Assembly (NCBI RefSeq): GCF_020921035.1
Contig: NC_063152.1
Location: 24,130,887-24,194,886 of the forward strand
Direction of reading: 5' to 3'
Origin: Rhodamnia argentea
Lineage: Eukaryota; Streptophyta; Magnoliopsida; Myrtales; Myrtaceae
DNA: 64,000 nt
Shown here: positions 1-12,228 of the stretch, piece after piece
Layout: every line of letters starts with the position of its first letter
Numbering within the stretch: position 1 is the stretch's first letter
The notes under the pieces: generated by a model
Database searches by the model: none
What the model was told of the DNA's origin: nothing
The model's input: only the letters and a program-made list of their open reading frames with translations
Position numbers and translations under genes: made by a program

Positions 1-501
1 GATCGATTTGGTGGTACTCTGTAGGCCATACCCACTCGCCATCCTGAGAGACGTTGCTCTTTCACTGACCTTGGCCTGCACGATTAATAATAGATACACG
101 ACCCCCGTGAACATCGGCGACTGGCTTGCGTACACGACCAACAACGTGACTAACGCAAAGTTCTTGATCAAATATTGCCAAGCATAGTTCTTCCATTGTT
201 CATTATCCTCGAGGCTGTAGGCGGAGAAGGAGTCGGAGCTGCCGAAGAAGATCAATAAGAAAGCAGCCCAAACCAAGAACAGGTCGTTTCGAAACGAAGC
301 TTCGGTCATGAGACCAAGCGTATATGCGATGAGGTAGCTTGAGAGGGTGTATGCTGCCCATAACACGTTCCTGAGCGCGGGGTGGATGTACCGGCGTCTC
401 GATGAGCCCCAGATGGTGAGACAGGTTAGTAACAAGGCCGTGAGGAACACGAGAAGTTCAATCTTAGCGAGACTCCCCTTTGGAGAGTCGAGTGTCTTCA
501 T
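1..501 (-). CDS. DUF4220 (DUF594-type) membrane protein, 5' part, runs off the left edge
   Basis: Read on the minus strand from an ATG at 501-499, the frame stays open for 167 codons to base 1, so only the N-terminal part is present. An in-frame TAG lies about 17 codons upstream of this ATG, which fixes it as the first possible start. The protein opens with a short hydrophilic stretch and then has several hydrophobic helices, with SSRRRYIHPALRNVLWAAYT after the first helix. FFGSSDSFSAYSLEDNEQW follows the third helix; this G-S/Q-D-S-x-x-AYSLEDN-W signature is characteristic of plant DUF4220 proteins. Family members usually have several hundred residues, with a DUF594 domain near the C terminus, which is outside the window. 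Function is unknown; the family is plant-specific and predicted to be multi-pass membrane protein. I see no frameshift in the visible part. The family call rests on remembered motifs. Confidence 0.8.
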   Translation of the reverse strand, partial: MKTLDSPKGSLAKIELLVFLTALLLTCLTIWGSSRRRYIHPALRNVLWAAYTLSSYLIAYTLGLMTEASFRNDLFLVWAAFLLIFFGSSDSFSAYSLEDNEQWKNYAWQYLIKNFALVTLLVVYASQSPMFTGVVYLLLIVQAKVSERATSLRMASGYGLQSTTKSI

Positions 502-2028
502 GACCGCGGTGGCCTCGGTGAGGGTTTTGTTCGTCACTGCCACTGCCCCGCCCAAGAACTATGTCGATCTTATGAAGGAAAGAGAGGGAGAGAGCGCGTT
601 GCAGAGAGATGGAGAAGAGAGGAGGTGGAGGGTGATTGTGGAAGGCAGAAAGTGGGTCAGAAAGAGATTTTTCAAAGATCTGAAATGTGGGGCCCATTAG
701 ACACGTGTCGTTAATTAAATGGACAAGGGGAAAAATGATGCGGGACCAAGAGGGTATGCAATATCTTCTCATATATCTTGTGGGAAAATGCTTCACTGAT
801 GATGGTAAATCCACATATCATTATTGTGTTTTTGCATAAATTACCAATTAATTGAAAAATCGTTGGATTGAAAATAATGACAATACTGTCATACTGTTAG
901 GTTAGTGGTTTCATATCTTGTGTCATCAATCAATTAGAATTATGTGGAATTTGAAATTCAAAAGTAGATCTCGACCCATATATAGTAGTCATGTAGTTGT
1001 ATATTGAAGGACTTGTTTCTTATGGCCCAAAAGAAAAAAAAAAAAAAAAGGACTTTTTTCTATGTGTGAATAATCCAAATTATTCATAAACTAATTTCTT
1101 GAAGAAAGAAATCCCCCTAAGCATTTGATTTTCTTTTTAGGCTCCGTTCATTTTGCAAATTTTTCGGGGTTCGATTCACCAAAAATAAATGAGCCGAGGA
1201 AAAGTTTTGCACCCAAAAAACACATTCGCAAAGAGGAAAATGGATTCCCTCATCTTTCCTTTCCCCACTCATTCACATCCCTTCTCTTTTTACTTTTTAT
1301 TTTTATAGTAATTCAAAATTTTTGTTTTTTTAATTTGAAGTTTCTATATTCTATTTTCATGTTTCACTTTTTCTTTTCTTTTCCTTTCTCCTTCTTCCTC
1401 CTCCTTCCGCAGGCCATGGGCCTCGGCGGCGACCGGCCACGACTCTACTCGGCACACTTGAGGCTCAACCGATCCCGGCAAGCTTCGGTCCTCACCGGAT
1501 CTCGCGAGCCCCGAGCTCACCGGCCTCAAGTGAGCCCAATCGCTTGGATCTAGTGAGCCTTATGCCCGAGCTCGCCCGCCCGTATCATGGTTAGTCGTTG
1601 AGTCCCACGGCCGGCAAAGGAAGTAGGAAGAAGGAAAAGGAAAAAAAAATTCAAATTTAAAAAAGAATTAAAAGGAGTGCACGGAGGAGAATCAAATCTG
1701 ATTTTCCATACCAACCATACATTGAAGTTATCTCTTTCTTAATGCTCACGAACCGCTGTGGACGTAGGAAGGTCTTTTCTGACCACATTTTGTCTAGCAT
1801 TACAATCATATAAATGTGAAAACAGTTCATACGTAAAAGACACGAATTATTAAGAATAACAGCAGAGACTTAGATTAAGAAAAAAAAAAGATGAAAATAG
1901 AGCGCAAAGACAAGAAATAAAGTGAAGTACCAGGTCCTTGCTGCCCGTGGCAAGGGAGGGAGCTGTTTGCAATCTCCAGAAAGCATGTCTCTTAGCTTGC
2001 TCTTACCTCTTCCTTTCTTTCTGATTTG

Positions 2029-2031
<3 letters not shown>
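502..2031. other. AT-rich upstream/intergenic stretch, no gene seen
   Basis: This is the 5' flank of the DUF4220 gene. A purine-rich GAGA stretch lies at about 574-625, just upstream of its ATG. From about 1138 a segment begins with GGCTCCGTTCATTTTGC and has a GC-rich core at 1410-1620. That layout resembles the terminal-repeat elements elsewhere in the window, but I could not find its other end. The open frames here are low-complexity T-rich or GC-core artefacts. Confidence 0.5.

Positions 2032-2068
<37 letters not shown>
2032..2068. repeat. (CT)n microsatellite
   Basis: An almost pure CT dinucleotide run of about 37 bases. The apparent Arg-Glu open frame on the opposite strand is this repeat translated. 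Confidence 0.95.
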
Positions 2069-2072
<4 letters not shown>

Positions 2073-2739
2073 TTTCGTCGTAGCCTTTTGCTCATCAACA
2101 CGACGAAATATAGAGGGTGAAGAATAGATTGATGGAATCATTTGTTTATTCACTCATGGCTGTACTCTACTTACTCTTTCTTTGAAAAAAAAGACCCCCC
2201 CGACGATCGAACATTTTATGATTGAAAATCACTAGAAGAAATTAAAATTTCACATCGAAAGAATCAAACACTATGCCGTTGGTAACTTATCATTGTCTTG
2301 AGCCCACGCCCGACAGGAACAAAATTTTTTATGTTTACTTCCATCCCATTTCTCCATCGATTATTTTGCAAACTCGTTCTAAATATTTACTTCTCCAAGT
2401 TCTCTTTGCGACCCGAGCGCCAAAATCAGTAGATTAGTAAAAGCGAGTCGCTCAAGTACTGAGATTGACCATTTTTTTATTTTTATTTTTTAAATTTTTG
2501 CCACTTACAAAGATCTTAGGGTGCGTATGTTCCAGTGAGAATGTTTTTCGAAAATTGGTTTTTCCGACTTTCACTCATTTGGTTATCCGACGACGACTTG
2601 GCTAACGGAAAGCATTTTCCGGTCAACGGAAAATTCAAACATAAAATTAGAAAAATGAACTCATAAATCTAAAGAAGTGACAACATTTTTCGAAATTGCT
2701 CATCTCGGATATTTTTAATAATTTTTTAATAATATTTAT

Positions 2740-3229
2740 CATTTATTTTTTTATTTTCTTCTTCTTCTTCTTCTTCCTCCCGCCGGCCATCGAGTCCGGC
2801 GACCGGCCGGAGGCAAGGGCCAATGAAGCTCGATCTCAACCAACGATAGTGAGGTCGGCCGCGCGAGGCTAGACCTCATCGTCACTAGGCAAGGTCCATC
2901 CTCGCCATGGTTGGCGGGTGATCGCGACAATGAAAATAACCAATAGATAAAAAAAATTCATTAAAAATTGGTCACGTCAGCACGGAACGAGCCGCGTCAA
3001 CACCGGACGAGCCGCGTCAACACCGTACGCGCCATGTGAGCGATTTTCAGTCAAAATTGACTGGAATGACTAAATTGACACGAATTTAAAAGGTTTAAAA
3101 CTAAATTGGCAAAAAAAAAAGTCTAGGATTGAATTGACACAATTACAATAAGTTTAAGACTTATTTAGTAATTTTTCCAGCAAAAGTGCAATAGGATTAG
3201 GACTTTTTGGATAATTTTTCCCACAAAAA
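2740..3229. repeat. Fragment of a dispersed palindromic repeat (family P5)
   Basis: After a CTT-rich run and a GC-rich core (2780-2930) come phrases that recur across the window: a 'lack of homology' linker with CGTCAACACCG units, then variants of AAAGGTTTAGGATTGAATTG. It ends with GGACTTTTTGGATAATTTTT, which is the right terminus of the same family near 58527. The left arm is missing or too diverged to see. The same family occurs at 29100-29730, 56463-58527, 59690-59850 and 63700-63920. Confidence 0.6.
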
Positions 3230-4593
3230 GTCGATATTATTATTATACGGTTTGGTTGCACCGATGGATATTTAGGTAATGGGGTAGACTCTTATAAGCT
3301 AGTAAATATGGTCAACTTGTCTAATGTGATATCAAATTTTGTAAATGTGCTCTATATGTTCCATTCTACCTCGAAAGCGGTTGTAATTAGTAATGCAGCA
3401 GGATAAGAGTCATTATTCTGTAATTTGACATTGCATAGTATCAACTACTTACACTTTGTTAACGTCAATGATAAAGACTCTCATAGGAGGGGACAAAAAC
3501 AAAGCATCGGTAGTGTTGAATTATGTTTCGAGTTTGAGCCCTTCACTAAATCTGACCCGATAAGATAAATATGCAAGTTTGATGACATTAATAGATTCAA
3601 AGATGGGCGCTTGATTTGCGGTTAAAACAAAGATGAAAAAAATAAAAAAACTTCTGTCATTACAGGACAAAATATTGGGTTCATTTATTGTATGTACATT
3701 TATTTGCCCAAGAGGAAAGAAACAAATAGTGAACTGCCCTCTTCTTGAAGTGTGGTCGGTCAACGAAGGTTTTGAGCTTCGCGTTTGATTGATTTGTCTA
3801 TTTGTGAATACTTTAGGTTTAGATATAACCTAGGTGTGGGAAAAACTCAAGCACATGAGCGTTTTGTGTCTCTGACTCTCCAATTATAGCTAATTATTTT
3901 TTGCTGGCTCTCCCTATAGATGTAGGTAGCGATATTAGGACCGAACCACGTAAATCTTTGATGTTCTTTATTGTTCCTTGGTTATTTTCTCTGGCTCTCT
4001 TGCATTGATTTAAATTGCAAGATTCTGGTTCGCACATCATTTACGGCAAGTACTTGTTACTATACAATGTGAAATAGTAGAATAATGACTCTTATCCAGT
4101 TGCATTACTAATTACAATTGCTTATGAGGTCGAATGACACGACGATGTGATCTCATCAACTACTAATTACATATTGAAGGAATAATATAATCAAAGACGC
4201 ACCTTCCTAGTAGTTTATAGGACAAATCAAGTTATGTAGCAATCTCAGCCTACCAAGCTAAAGATGTTCTACTTAATTTTCTCGATACGCGAAGCCAAGC
4301 AATTGATACAGGAAAATTGTCCCCTAAGCATCGGAGCTCAAGTTGCACTTCAAAACTATAGAATGAGATATGAGAATTATAAATTCAATTAATGATTAAG
4401 ATGTGCACGTTCATAAGAAGAGAGTTGTGCTATGTACAAATATGCATCCGAGTTTGGTTAAAGTAATAGCCATAATCTATCATGGTCATATGAAGCGTTC
4501 TTGAGAAGCTTCATAGAGTGAACAATTTGAGGGGCAACACGGTCTCTTGTTTTTCTCAATCTATGATGTGTGATATAAGTGATCTCGATTTGC
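3230..4593. other. Intergenic AT-rich DNA, nothing recognised
   Basis: No splice-linked coding series or family motif was seen on either strand. The longest open frame (minus, 3521-3763) has no recognisable motif and no supporting exon structure. Confidence 0.5.
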
Positions 4594-4596
4594 TTA

Positions 4597-5179
4597 GGCT
4601 GTGTATGGTAACATTTTTGTTCCTGGGAACATATTTAGAATAGAAACATTGTTTTGTGTTTCTGTTCTTGGCTACGATTTTCGGGAATAGAAACGTGTTT
4701 GGCAAGTACAAAAAAAAAAAATACTTTTTTCACCAAAAGGAAGGATCTGCAACCGGCGGCTAGCGGCGGGCGGTAGCCCGCGATCGGCGGCGGCGCACGG
4801 GCAGCTGCGGCGGTAGCCGGCAATCGGCGGCCAACGGCGGGCAGTAGGCGGCGGCTAGTGGCGACGACGGCAACCGGCGGGCGGCGACGGTGGCTACCGG
4901 TGGGCGGCGGCGGCCGCTTCGGCTCCTCGCCAATGATGGTGCGTGGTAGTGGCGGCTTGCACGAGCTTGCTTTCGAGTTGTTTCTAAAAAGTGTTCCAAA
5001 ACTCAGAAACAAGTTTTTTTTGTTTCTTTTTTTGGCCTCAAAAGTGTTTTTTTTTTGTAAAAGTGTTCCCCGGAACACTTTTAGAACATTTTTCAACCAT
5101 ACACGTTTTCTGTTCGAAAGTGTTCTGGGAACACTTTTGAAACAGAAACACTTTCCAGGGAGTGTTACCATACGGACCC
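4597..5179. mobile_element. PIF/Harbinger-like MITE with a GC-rich core
   Basis: Terminal inverted repeats are GGCTGTGTATGGTAACA on the left and, read inward from the right, GGGTCCGTATGGTAACA. The element is flanked by TTA at 4594-4596 and TTA at 5180-5182, the 3-bp target duplication typical of the PIF/Harbinger superfamily. The 583-bp element has AT-rich arms rich in GTGTTCC/GGAACAC inverted words around a (GGC)n-like core at 4750-4930. The open frames here on both strands are translations of that core and the arms. No transposase is present, so the element is non-autonomous. Confidence 0.8.
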
Positions 5180-5182
5180 TTA

Positions 5183-6229
5183 GTTTCTCACACAATGAAT
5201 TGTTATATTCAAATAGTTACAGATTAGTTACAAATGATGAGTAGTTAAAAGTAATGTTTCACTTTTATGAATATGTCGAGGGTACAAACACTAGACCCGT
5301 GTACTTTCAGGTGTATGAAACAAATTGCAAGCAACCAGTTAAAAATTTGAACATATGGCCTTCGGTTCTTAACATGGATCCTCAATAGCCCAACCAATTG
5401 TTTCCCCGTCATATTTCACTTTGAATGAAACAGCAGTAAAATTAATGTTCTTTCCTAGTTATTTGAACTAGAAAATAATAACTCTTGGCCACTGCTTTGT
5501 TAGTGACAAATCAAGAGAAAACTCTCTTGTTACCAATGCATCAATTCAGTCACTAAAATGGCCTTCATATGTAGTGTGTTCTATATACATCTATATCTTC
5601 ATGTAGACAAAAGTCTCTTCCATCTATCGATTCACTCACTACACTAGGAATTCAATATGATCCATGTTGTATAACTTTTTGAGTGTGCACTTATTTTCTT
5701 TGTTGAAATATCCCACATCGTATGATTGTGACATTTATATGCACTTTTTATACATATCGTCTTCTTTCACCTTTCTATTTATTTTGCATTTGAGTCCACC
5801 CCATTTGTCAAATTTCCCGTGTCAATTCTAATCCGATTGGCTCGTGACATTCATATGCTTGAACGAATCCTCTGCTTTTTTGGGGTTTGAAAACTGGAGG
5901 TCGTCTCTTGTCAGTATCATGGGTGTTTTTGGAGTTGCATGGTTGGCATCTTTCAAGTGAACTTTTGGGGGAGAGAGTTAAAGCAAAACCCTAAGAAATT
6001 CTTAAATCCATGTCCCATAAATTCATCTGCTTTTGGATACAAGCAATGGCACTGGAGACCATGCGTGCGTGCACGAACCAACCCGAGCTAAGAAACGTGC
6101 GCCCGCTAGGGTGGCATGCTTTTTTGAAAAGTTCCACTCGTCAGGCAATGAAGCTTTTAAAAAACGATGCGAAAAGTTCCTTTTGTTAATCAAGAATCAA
6201 GCATATGAATTTTTTTTTTCGACCTTTGT
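5183..6229. other. Intergenic DNA, nothing recognised
   Basis: AT-rich sequence with no supported gene. The short plus frame starting at 6033 runs into the neighbouring hAT-like element and is not credible. Confidence 0.5.
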
Positions 6230-6584
6230 AGGGGTGTTAACGGACTGGGTCGGGTCGGGTCTCGGTCCGGCCCGAAACTAAACAGCACCTAACCCTACCC
6301 GAACCCTATTCAAGTATGGTAGGGTCGATTTCTTTTTCTTTTCTTTTTTCTTTTTTTGGAAATCATAATCATTTGATATCTCCATCGAATGAAAGAACAT
6401 AAAAATAAAAATAAAATTAAATTAAATTAAATTAAAAATAAAACGTGGGGGAAAAAAATCAGAACTAGGCCGACCCAACCCGGCCCGAAAGGCCCGAAAA
6501 TTAGGGTGAATTTTCTGGCCGGGTCGGGTTGGGTCGGGTTGGGTCGGGCCTGGACGAGTCGGCGCGGGCTTTTTTGACACCCCT
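6230..6584. mobile_element. hAT-like MITE
   Basis: The ends are AGGGGTGTTAAC on the left and GTTGACACCCCT-like on the right (TTTGACACCCCT), the classical hAT-type terminus. Flanks ACCTTTGT (left) and ACCTTTGG (right) form an 8-bp target duplication with one mismatch. The inside holds repeated GGGTCGGG/CCCGACCC words: GGTCGGGTCGGG near the left end and GGGTCGGGTTGGGTCGGG near the right end, around an AT-rich middle. No coding capacity for a transposase. Confidence 0.75.
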
Positions 6585-8814
6585 ACCTTTGGGGTCGAAA
6601 TCAAGCATCTGAATTTATGGCATGCATGATTATTAATTTCTTTTCATAATTGTTAATTTCTTTTCTTTTTTGAAAAGTTCCTTTTGTTTAGTAATTGAGT
6701 ACATAACTATTATTGCAAAGTACACCCAATACTTCTAGCATTATAACGAAGAATACAATTACACTTAATAGAATAAATAAAATAAGAAAATAAATTGGCC
6801 ATTGGATTTGCGTGATTCGATCGAAGTAACATACATCCATGGGAAGAGCAAGATGGAATTCCATTATACATCAAGCGTTATAACGAAAATTATGAACACA
6901 CTTAAGTCACTCAAATATTTTTAGTGTTTCTCCGCCTTAAATTGTACCAATAACTTACACAGTATTTAACTTTGCAATTCCTCACGAAATCATCTCTCAA
7001 TCTAACAAAGGAATTCACAAAATTTTACTACAAGATTTATTGGCTTGTCCCGACCCTCTAGACAAGGGCAGATGGGTTTAAAGGTATTCACCTCGAAGAT
7101 GCTATGGATGGTTCATTGAGTACGCGTTTGATCTCTTTCAAGCCCATTTCTCGTGTGACGGTGGGACATTCATTTGTTTAGTTCTTAACAACCTAAGTAT
7201 TTTCTAGGAATCGCCACTAGCCATTTTCGAGGGTTGGCTAGAACCCAAATAAAACGCGAGAGATTCACCTCGTCTCATACGCAAGCAAAGATTTTAAGAA
7301 CATGGACTTATTTACACTAGTATTTCAATTAACGCCCTTTCCCTAGCTCTAACTAGTTGGTTGTTTACCTAAATGATCCTGCACTCTTGATTGTCAGTTG
7401 ACTTTATAGGTACCAAAGTCATTTCTAAGTTGTCATGCAAGTATTTTTGCGAGGTGGTTTTCATTAATATCTAAATAGTTCTAGCCTAATCTGGAAAAGA
7501 AATTAACAATCAAGCTATTGAAAAACAATGCGAAAAGTAAGCACTCAAGCTATTAAAAGCATCTATCTAAGTGCGGAAATGAAAAACCTGCAACTTGTTA
7601 GGCAAAGATTACTACAATGTCAAATGACAAACCCGATACTAAATCGGACAAAGACTATTACAAAGTTTTGTTATTGAGCCTTGGGACATAAGCCCCATAA
7701 GCTTGCCATTAGAGACTGATTCCTATCCAAAGTAATTATATTTCAAACTTTTTTTGGAAATTTTGCACGCGAACCATTTGGACCAATTAAGATGAAATTG
7801 GTTGGCCTCGTGGTGCAATTCAAGAGAGATTAATCAATTAGGATAGAGGACCCACAAACCCTAGCCACTAGCTTTCTTCTCCTCCTCCTCTCATCTCCAC
7901 TTAATTTCCTTCTTCTATCTCTACGAAGGGAAGGGTTTGAGCTAGATCTCTCGCTTATTTCCCCTCTTGGTTAACTAATTTGATTCTTTATTTATTTTTC
8001 TTGCTTTCTTCCCAATTTGTAGAGCCTTTTTCTTCCGATCTAATCTAGTCCGGAATCTTTTCTCTTCCATTTTAAAGAGCTTTGTAGTGTATGATTTCAA
8101 GGTTTCACTTTCCTCGAAATTCATAAGCATACAAATCTAGTTTTGAAAGAGATCAAAAGAGCTCGGTGAAGGTTTCTCTGTCATTATCATATTTGTCCTC
8201 ATTCAACCTTTTTATTCTATATTGCAATGGTGTTGAGCATGCCGAACTTAGGCATGCACTGTACAAAAGTAAAGCCGTAATAACAAATGAAGATGTCAGT
8301 ATATGATCATTACTAAAGACAGCTTTGGGGATTGATTGTCGATTTTGGTTTGATGGAGTTATGGATTTGGACGTTAAGCGTGTGACCCATATTCTTGTTT
8401 TGATGATTCATCTTGTTATCTGAAACTTGTTTTATTTTGAAGTTATAGGTAGTAATCTGCGATATTTCTCTCTATTTTTTTTTATGAATGAAATGTTATT
8501 TTGCCCAACGAAAAAGCAATTAGGATATCAAGAGTCAATCCAAGTGAATCAAACCATGCCAATTCGAATTGGGCCAATCAAAATTTATTAAATTGGACTC
8601 GATTCATTTTATTGAAGCCCGATAAAATTTCTATTGGCCCCCTTAGTTAAATAGGTCAACCCACTCGAATTTAGAATAAAAAGAAAAGAAAAGGGTAAAA
8701 TGAATTCAGTCCATCTTGTGTAACCCACGAGAGCTTGGCCTGCATTTGTGACTGGCCACTCAAAGCGCGCATGACAACAATTATATTTCTTTTTTTATTT
8801 TCACTTTTCTATTT
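6585..8814. other. Intergenic DNA, no gene seen
   Basis: Long AT-rich interval. The words GAAAAGTTCCTTTTGTT and ATCAAGCAT-TGAATTT, found left of the hAT-like element (6170-6215), recur right of it (6597-6690). This suggests a small flanking duplication. A CT-rich stretch at 7860-7920 looks like a plant leader, but no open frame follows it. Confidence 0.45.
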
Positions 8815-9500
8815 TGGGAAGTATGTTTGAAATAGAATTCCGTTTGGTAGCGTAATTTCACTATCCTAATTTCAAGATAAATTTTAGACCCATAAACAGG
8901 TTTGGAACAAAAATGAGAAGTAACAATTTTCTACTTTTCTATTTCTGAAACAAAAAACATAAATATGAATTCTTCTCATTAATTACTCCCTCTCTCTCGC
9001 ATGCGGTCTTCCTCTCTCTTGCATGCGGTCTTCCTCTCTCTCGGATCCTTACCGCTGGTTGCCGACGGTTGGATGCTTAAATGATGGCCGCCGATCCCGG
9101 GTCATCGTCTGTTGGCCTCCATCGGCCCGTCTCTTTCAATTTGCTACTATCCGTTAGTCACCGCTCGTGGGTCACAAGCGGCTCTCCCCATCGCCCACCG
9201 CGTGTCTCCGGTCCTTGTTCGTCGGCCGCCGGTATCCATCCACCAATCGCCGTCCGCCGATCTCTGTCCACCCGTCGCCCACCGCGGGTCTCCGGTTGCC
9301 CTACGCCATCCTCCGCCAATTGCCCTATGCCGTCCTCCGCCGCTTGCCCAACCGTAGGAATTTCATGTTGTTATCAAACGAATTTTTGTTTTGGGAATAT
9401 ATATTTTGTGCCATTATCAAACACATGTCTTTGTTTAGAAACTCGTTTAGGGAATATAAATAAAAAAAGCTATTTCTGGCTAGAAATAGAGCCCGAAAAG
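8815..9500. repeat. AT-armed, GC-cored repeat, probable non-autonomous transposon
   Basis: AT-rich arms with inverted-looking words (CGTTTGGTAGCGTAATTTC on the left, GTTATCAAACGAATTTT on the right) flank a GC-rich core at 9040-9360. The core is built of CGCC/CCGTCCGCC units. Just before it, a 21-22-bp unit containing GCATGCGGTCTTCC is repeated in tandem at about 8990-9043. The plan matches the elements at 4597-5179 and 46393-47192. Three plus-strand frames overlap the core (9081-9653, 9112-9357, 9167-9463); all are core translation and not credible genes. Exact ends were not resolved. Confidence 0.5.
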
Positions 9501-11372
9501 AGAATGGTTGTCATTCTCGCCCTCCTAGAGCTCGAGAAGAAAATAATTGTCATTCGTGCCATTTGCGACCTAATGCAGTTTAATGGGCCTATTGGGCTCA
9601 TCAAAAGAAATTGGAGCATAGCTCATTTGAGCCCAAAGTCTGGTGATCCATGAAGTATCCTAAGGTCTGCCCCCTGTCTTTTCCTCTCGTTCTCTTCCTC
9701 AAATCCGATAGAGGAGGGTCACACCGCACGACGAGAAGCGGAGCGAAGGGAATGGATTCTAGCTCACATTGTATTAACCTGCACACGATTTCTTCTGGAA
9801 TGCTGAGTTGGACCTCCAACATTGCCTTAGAAAATGTTTTGAGAGAAGAATAGTGATCCTCAAAATGGTAAAAGGAAAATTCGTTTGACTCCAGGGCACG
9901 TACAAAACATGTTTCTTCGTATTTTTCTTTTTTTGGCCGCCAAAGCTATGAATCATGCTGAGTACATTCACTTTTGCCGAATATTCTACGTCGCTTGACA
10001 ATGGAATTCACATTATACCCGCAAAAAGGGCACCCTAAGATCACCATAACTAGAAATTAGAAGTACAATAATGGTTTAAAGGATTTTGTTCACCTAATTT
10101 GAAATCCATCGTTTTTTATGCGGAACAACGACAATCCAAAGCTCAAGTGCTTCTCTTCTATCGCCCTATGTATCATTGGTTTAATGAGATTGCCCCTCAC
10201 GACGCAATTTTGTAACTGCTTCTTTTGTAAACTTGCTTTTACATTAGAGTTAGAGAAGAGATTTGAGCACTATTTATGAAGTTTTCGGCTAGGCCGTTTT
10301 ATTACACTTGGGCTCAACTCAACCCATATAAGTCGGGCTCATATTAGACGACTTAAAAATCTTTATATCTTATTTTATTAGACCAAACCCGTAAAATAAT
10401 TAATTACAATATCAATCAATATAACTCACATCATAAAAACTATTACAATCTTTACATACACTTGTCTCCATCAGCTTATCAAGCTTATCAGTATAAATTT
10501 TTTGGATTAAACTTTTAACTATTTTTATGTTTCATACTTGACTTTTAGGTCAAAAGGACCCGCTGCTGCAGTGTGGTTGTTGGACCAACTGGGCTGAACC
10601 AATCGAAGAAAGCGGGTCAACCGAGGGGCCGGCACACCGAAGCTTGAATACCGAATGTGTGAGCTCGGTCACTTCGACCGAACGAGGTTGTTTATACTGT
10701 ATTAAAAATTGTGTCGTTTTTGGACCCGAAAAAAATATTATCATTTTAAAACTTGCTAAAACAAAGAGAAAACTAACATTTCATATATCCTCTTTTCATT
10801 AGGATGTCACTAGTATTGAGGGCGCACTCTTGATTCGATGAGTACATTTGAATGTCCTGACCTATATTGGACTGATCGTAGCCCTATCGTTCATCAAAAA
10901 CTAAAAGATCGTGTTTAGTTGCACATTTTATATTTCTATATATTGTAAATTCCCATCCTATTGGTATCCCGATTGTTAGTCTAAACCGTAAGCTCCGATA
11001 ACGATAATTCTCTCGTGTATTCAACAAAAAGTGTAAGTACATGCACAAGACTTCACTTAGGATTTGTTAATAAATTCCTTTTCTTCTTCTAAAAACAATT
11101 TCGAAACATAACACCGTTTTTCTGGTTTCTTTTTTCCCTAGGCCATGTGCCAAGCGCGGACCATAACGGGCCGTGGGTCATGCCATGCCACGGTCTTGTG
11201 CCCTCCGCCCATATCATTCATTTCGGCATAGCTAGCTACGGGCCACGCTGGGCCGACACCGCCCCGGCCTCCTGGGTTCAACTTCCATGCTTGGATACAT
11301 GCGAATGAATGCTGGACAGAATCTGCAAATTCCAAACAATACATGCTAATCAATGTTATACTGAGAAAACAC

Positions 11373-11374
<2 letters not shown>
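9501..11374. other. Intergenic DNA, no gene seen
   Basis: Several short frames (for example 9650-9853 plus and 11138-11353 minus) lack motifs, exon support or family resemblance. A GGGCTC/GGCTTAT-type degenerate repeat is visible near 10290-10390. Confidence 0.45.

Positions 11375-11403
<29 letters not shown>
11375..11403. repeat. (AG)n microsatellite
   Basis: A pure GA dinucleotide run of about 28 bases. Confidence 0.95.
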
Positions 11404-11406
<3 letters not shown>

Positions 11407-11911
11407 AGATACGGATGCACGTTCGGTGCCATGTGAAAACGGGATGAACGACACCTAAGACTTTCCCACTTCAGCAGCTCCGGACACGATCTTGGTAGCT
11501 GGGAATGTTTGGGATCCAACGAGGAGCAGACATAAACAAAGCACGTTCACATTGATCTTTCCTGAAGCAAAATGGCGAGGGAGCTCGCGCGGTCAACGGG
11601 CAAGGGTCTCGAGGAAAATCAAACACACTAAACATTTGATTCGGCGAATGAGATTGAAGACATGTCTCTTTCCCTCTTCTGCTCGTTTCTGGGGATCGGC
11701 AACTGCGCAGCATGTTCCTGCGAGCAGGGCGGTTCGGAACTGGGGGGCCCGCCGCCGCATGTGGTGGCGGTCGCTGTCAGCATCCGCTTGACCTCAGGAC
11801 ATAAACAAAACGACGCGTTCGGGGGGAGAGGAAAACGGAGACATGTAGGGCCGGTTTGGTGATCTCCTTTTTCTTTGGGAGAAATATTTCTTTTGGAAAT
11901 TAGGGTATTGC

Positions 11912-12228
11912 AAGTGCATCGAAAGTTTTAATACTCATCCCGAAAGTGTAATTGAGCATTAAAATTTTTAAAAAGCGTAATTAAATCCTAAAACTTATTA
12001 TGAAGGTGTAATCGAATTCTAAAAAAAGTCGTAAAATTTATCCTGAAAGTGCAATTGAGTTATAAAACTTTTAAAAAATGCAATCACTAAAAGAACTTGA
12101 TCTCACAAATTTTTTTGAGTTTTAAAACTTGATTGTAAAGTTGTAGGACTTAATAGCATTTTTTGACAAGTTTTATGACATAATTACACTTTTATGACAG
12201 GTTTTAAGACTTCCAACGCACTTAACCC
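11912..12228. repeat. Palindromic repeat, family P2
   Basis: The left end AAGTGCATCGAAAGTTTTAA is answered on the right by the inverse of TTAAGTGCGTTGGAAGTC. The interior is a series of degenerate units of the form 'gtgtaattgagt.ttaaaactttt'. The first half reads in one orientation and the second half in the other, so the whole can fold as a hairpin. Related copies lie at 38870-39140 and about 43560-43700. It sits shortly downstream of GGGCCGGTTTGGTGATC (11849), which looks like a PIF-type terminus whose partner I could not find. Confidence 0.65.

Noticed and set aside
4635-5244. Overlapping long open frames on both strands (186, 79 and 128 codons)
   Set aside because: They are translations of a MITE's GC-rich triplet-like core and AT-rich arms, with homopolymer-biased peptides and no family motif.
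9081-9653. 190-codon plus-strand frame starting MMAADPGSS
   Set aside because: It overlaps two other frames on the same strand across a GC-rich repeat core. It continues into AT-rich arm sequence and has no domain.
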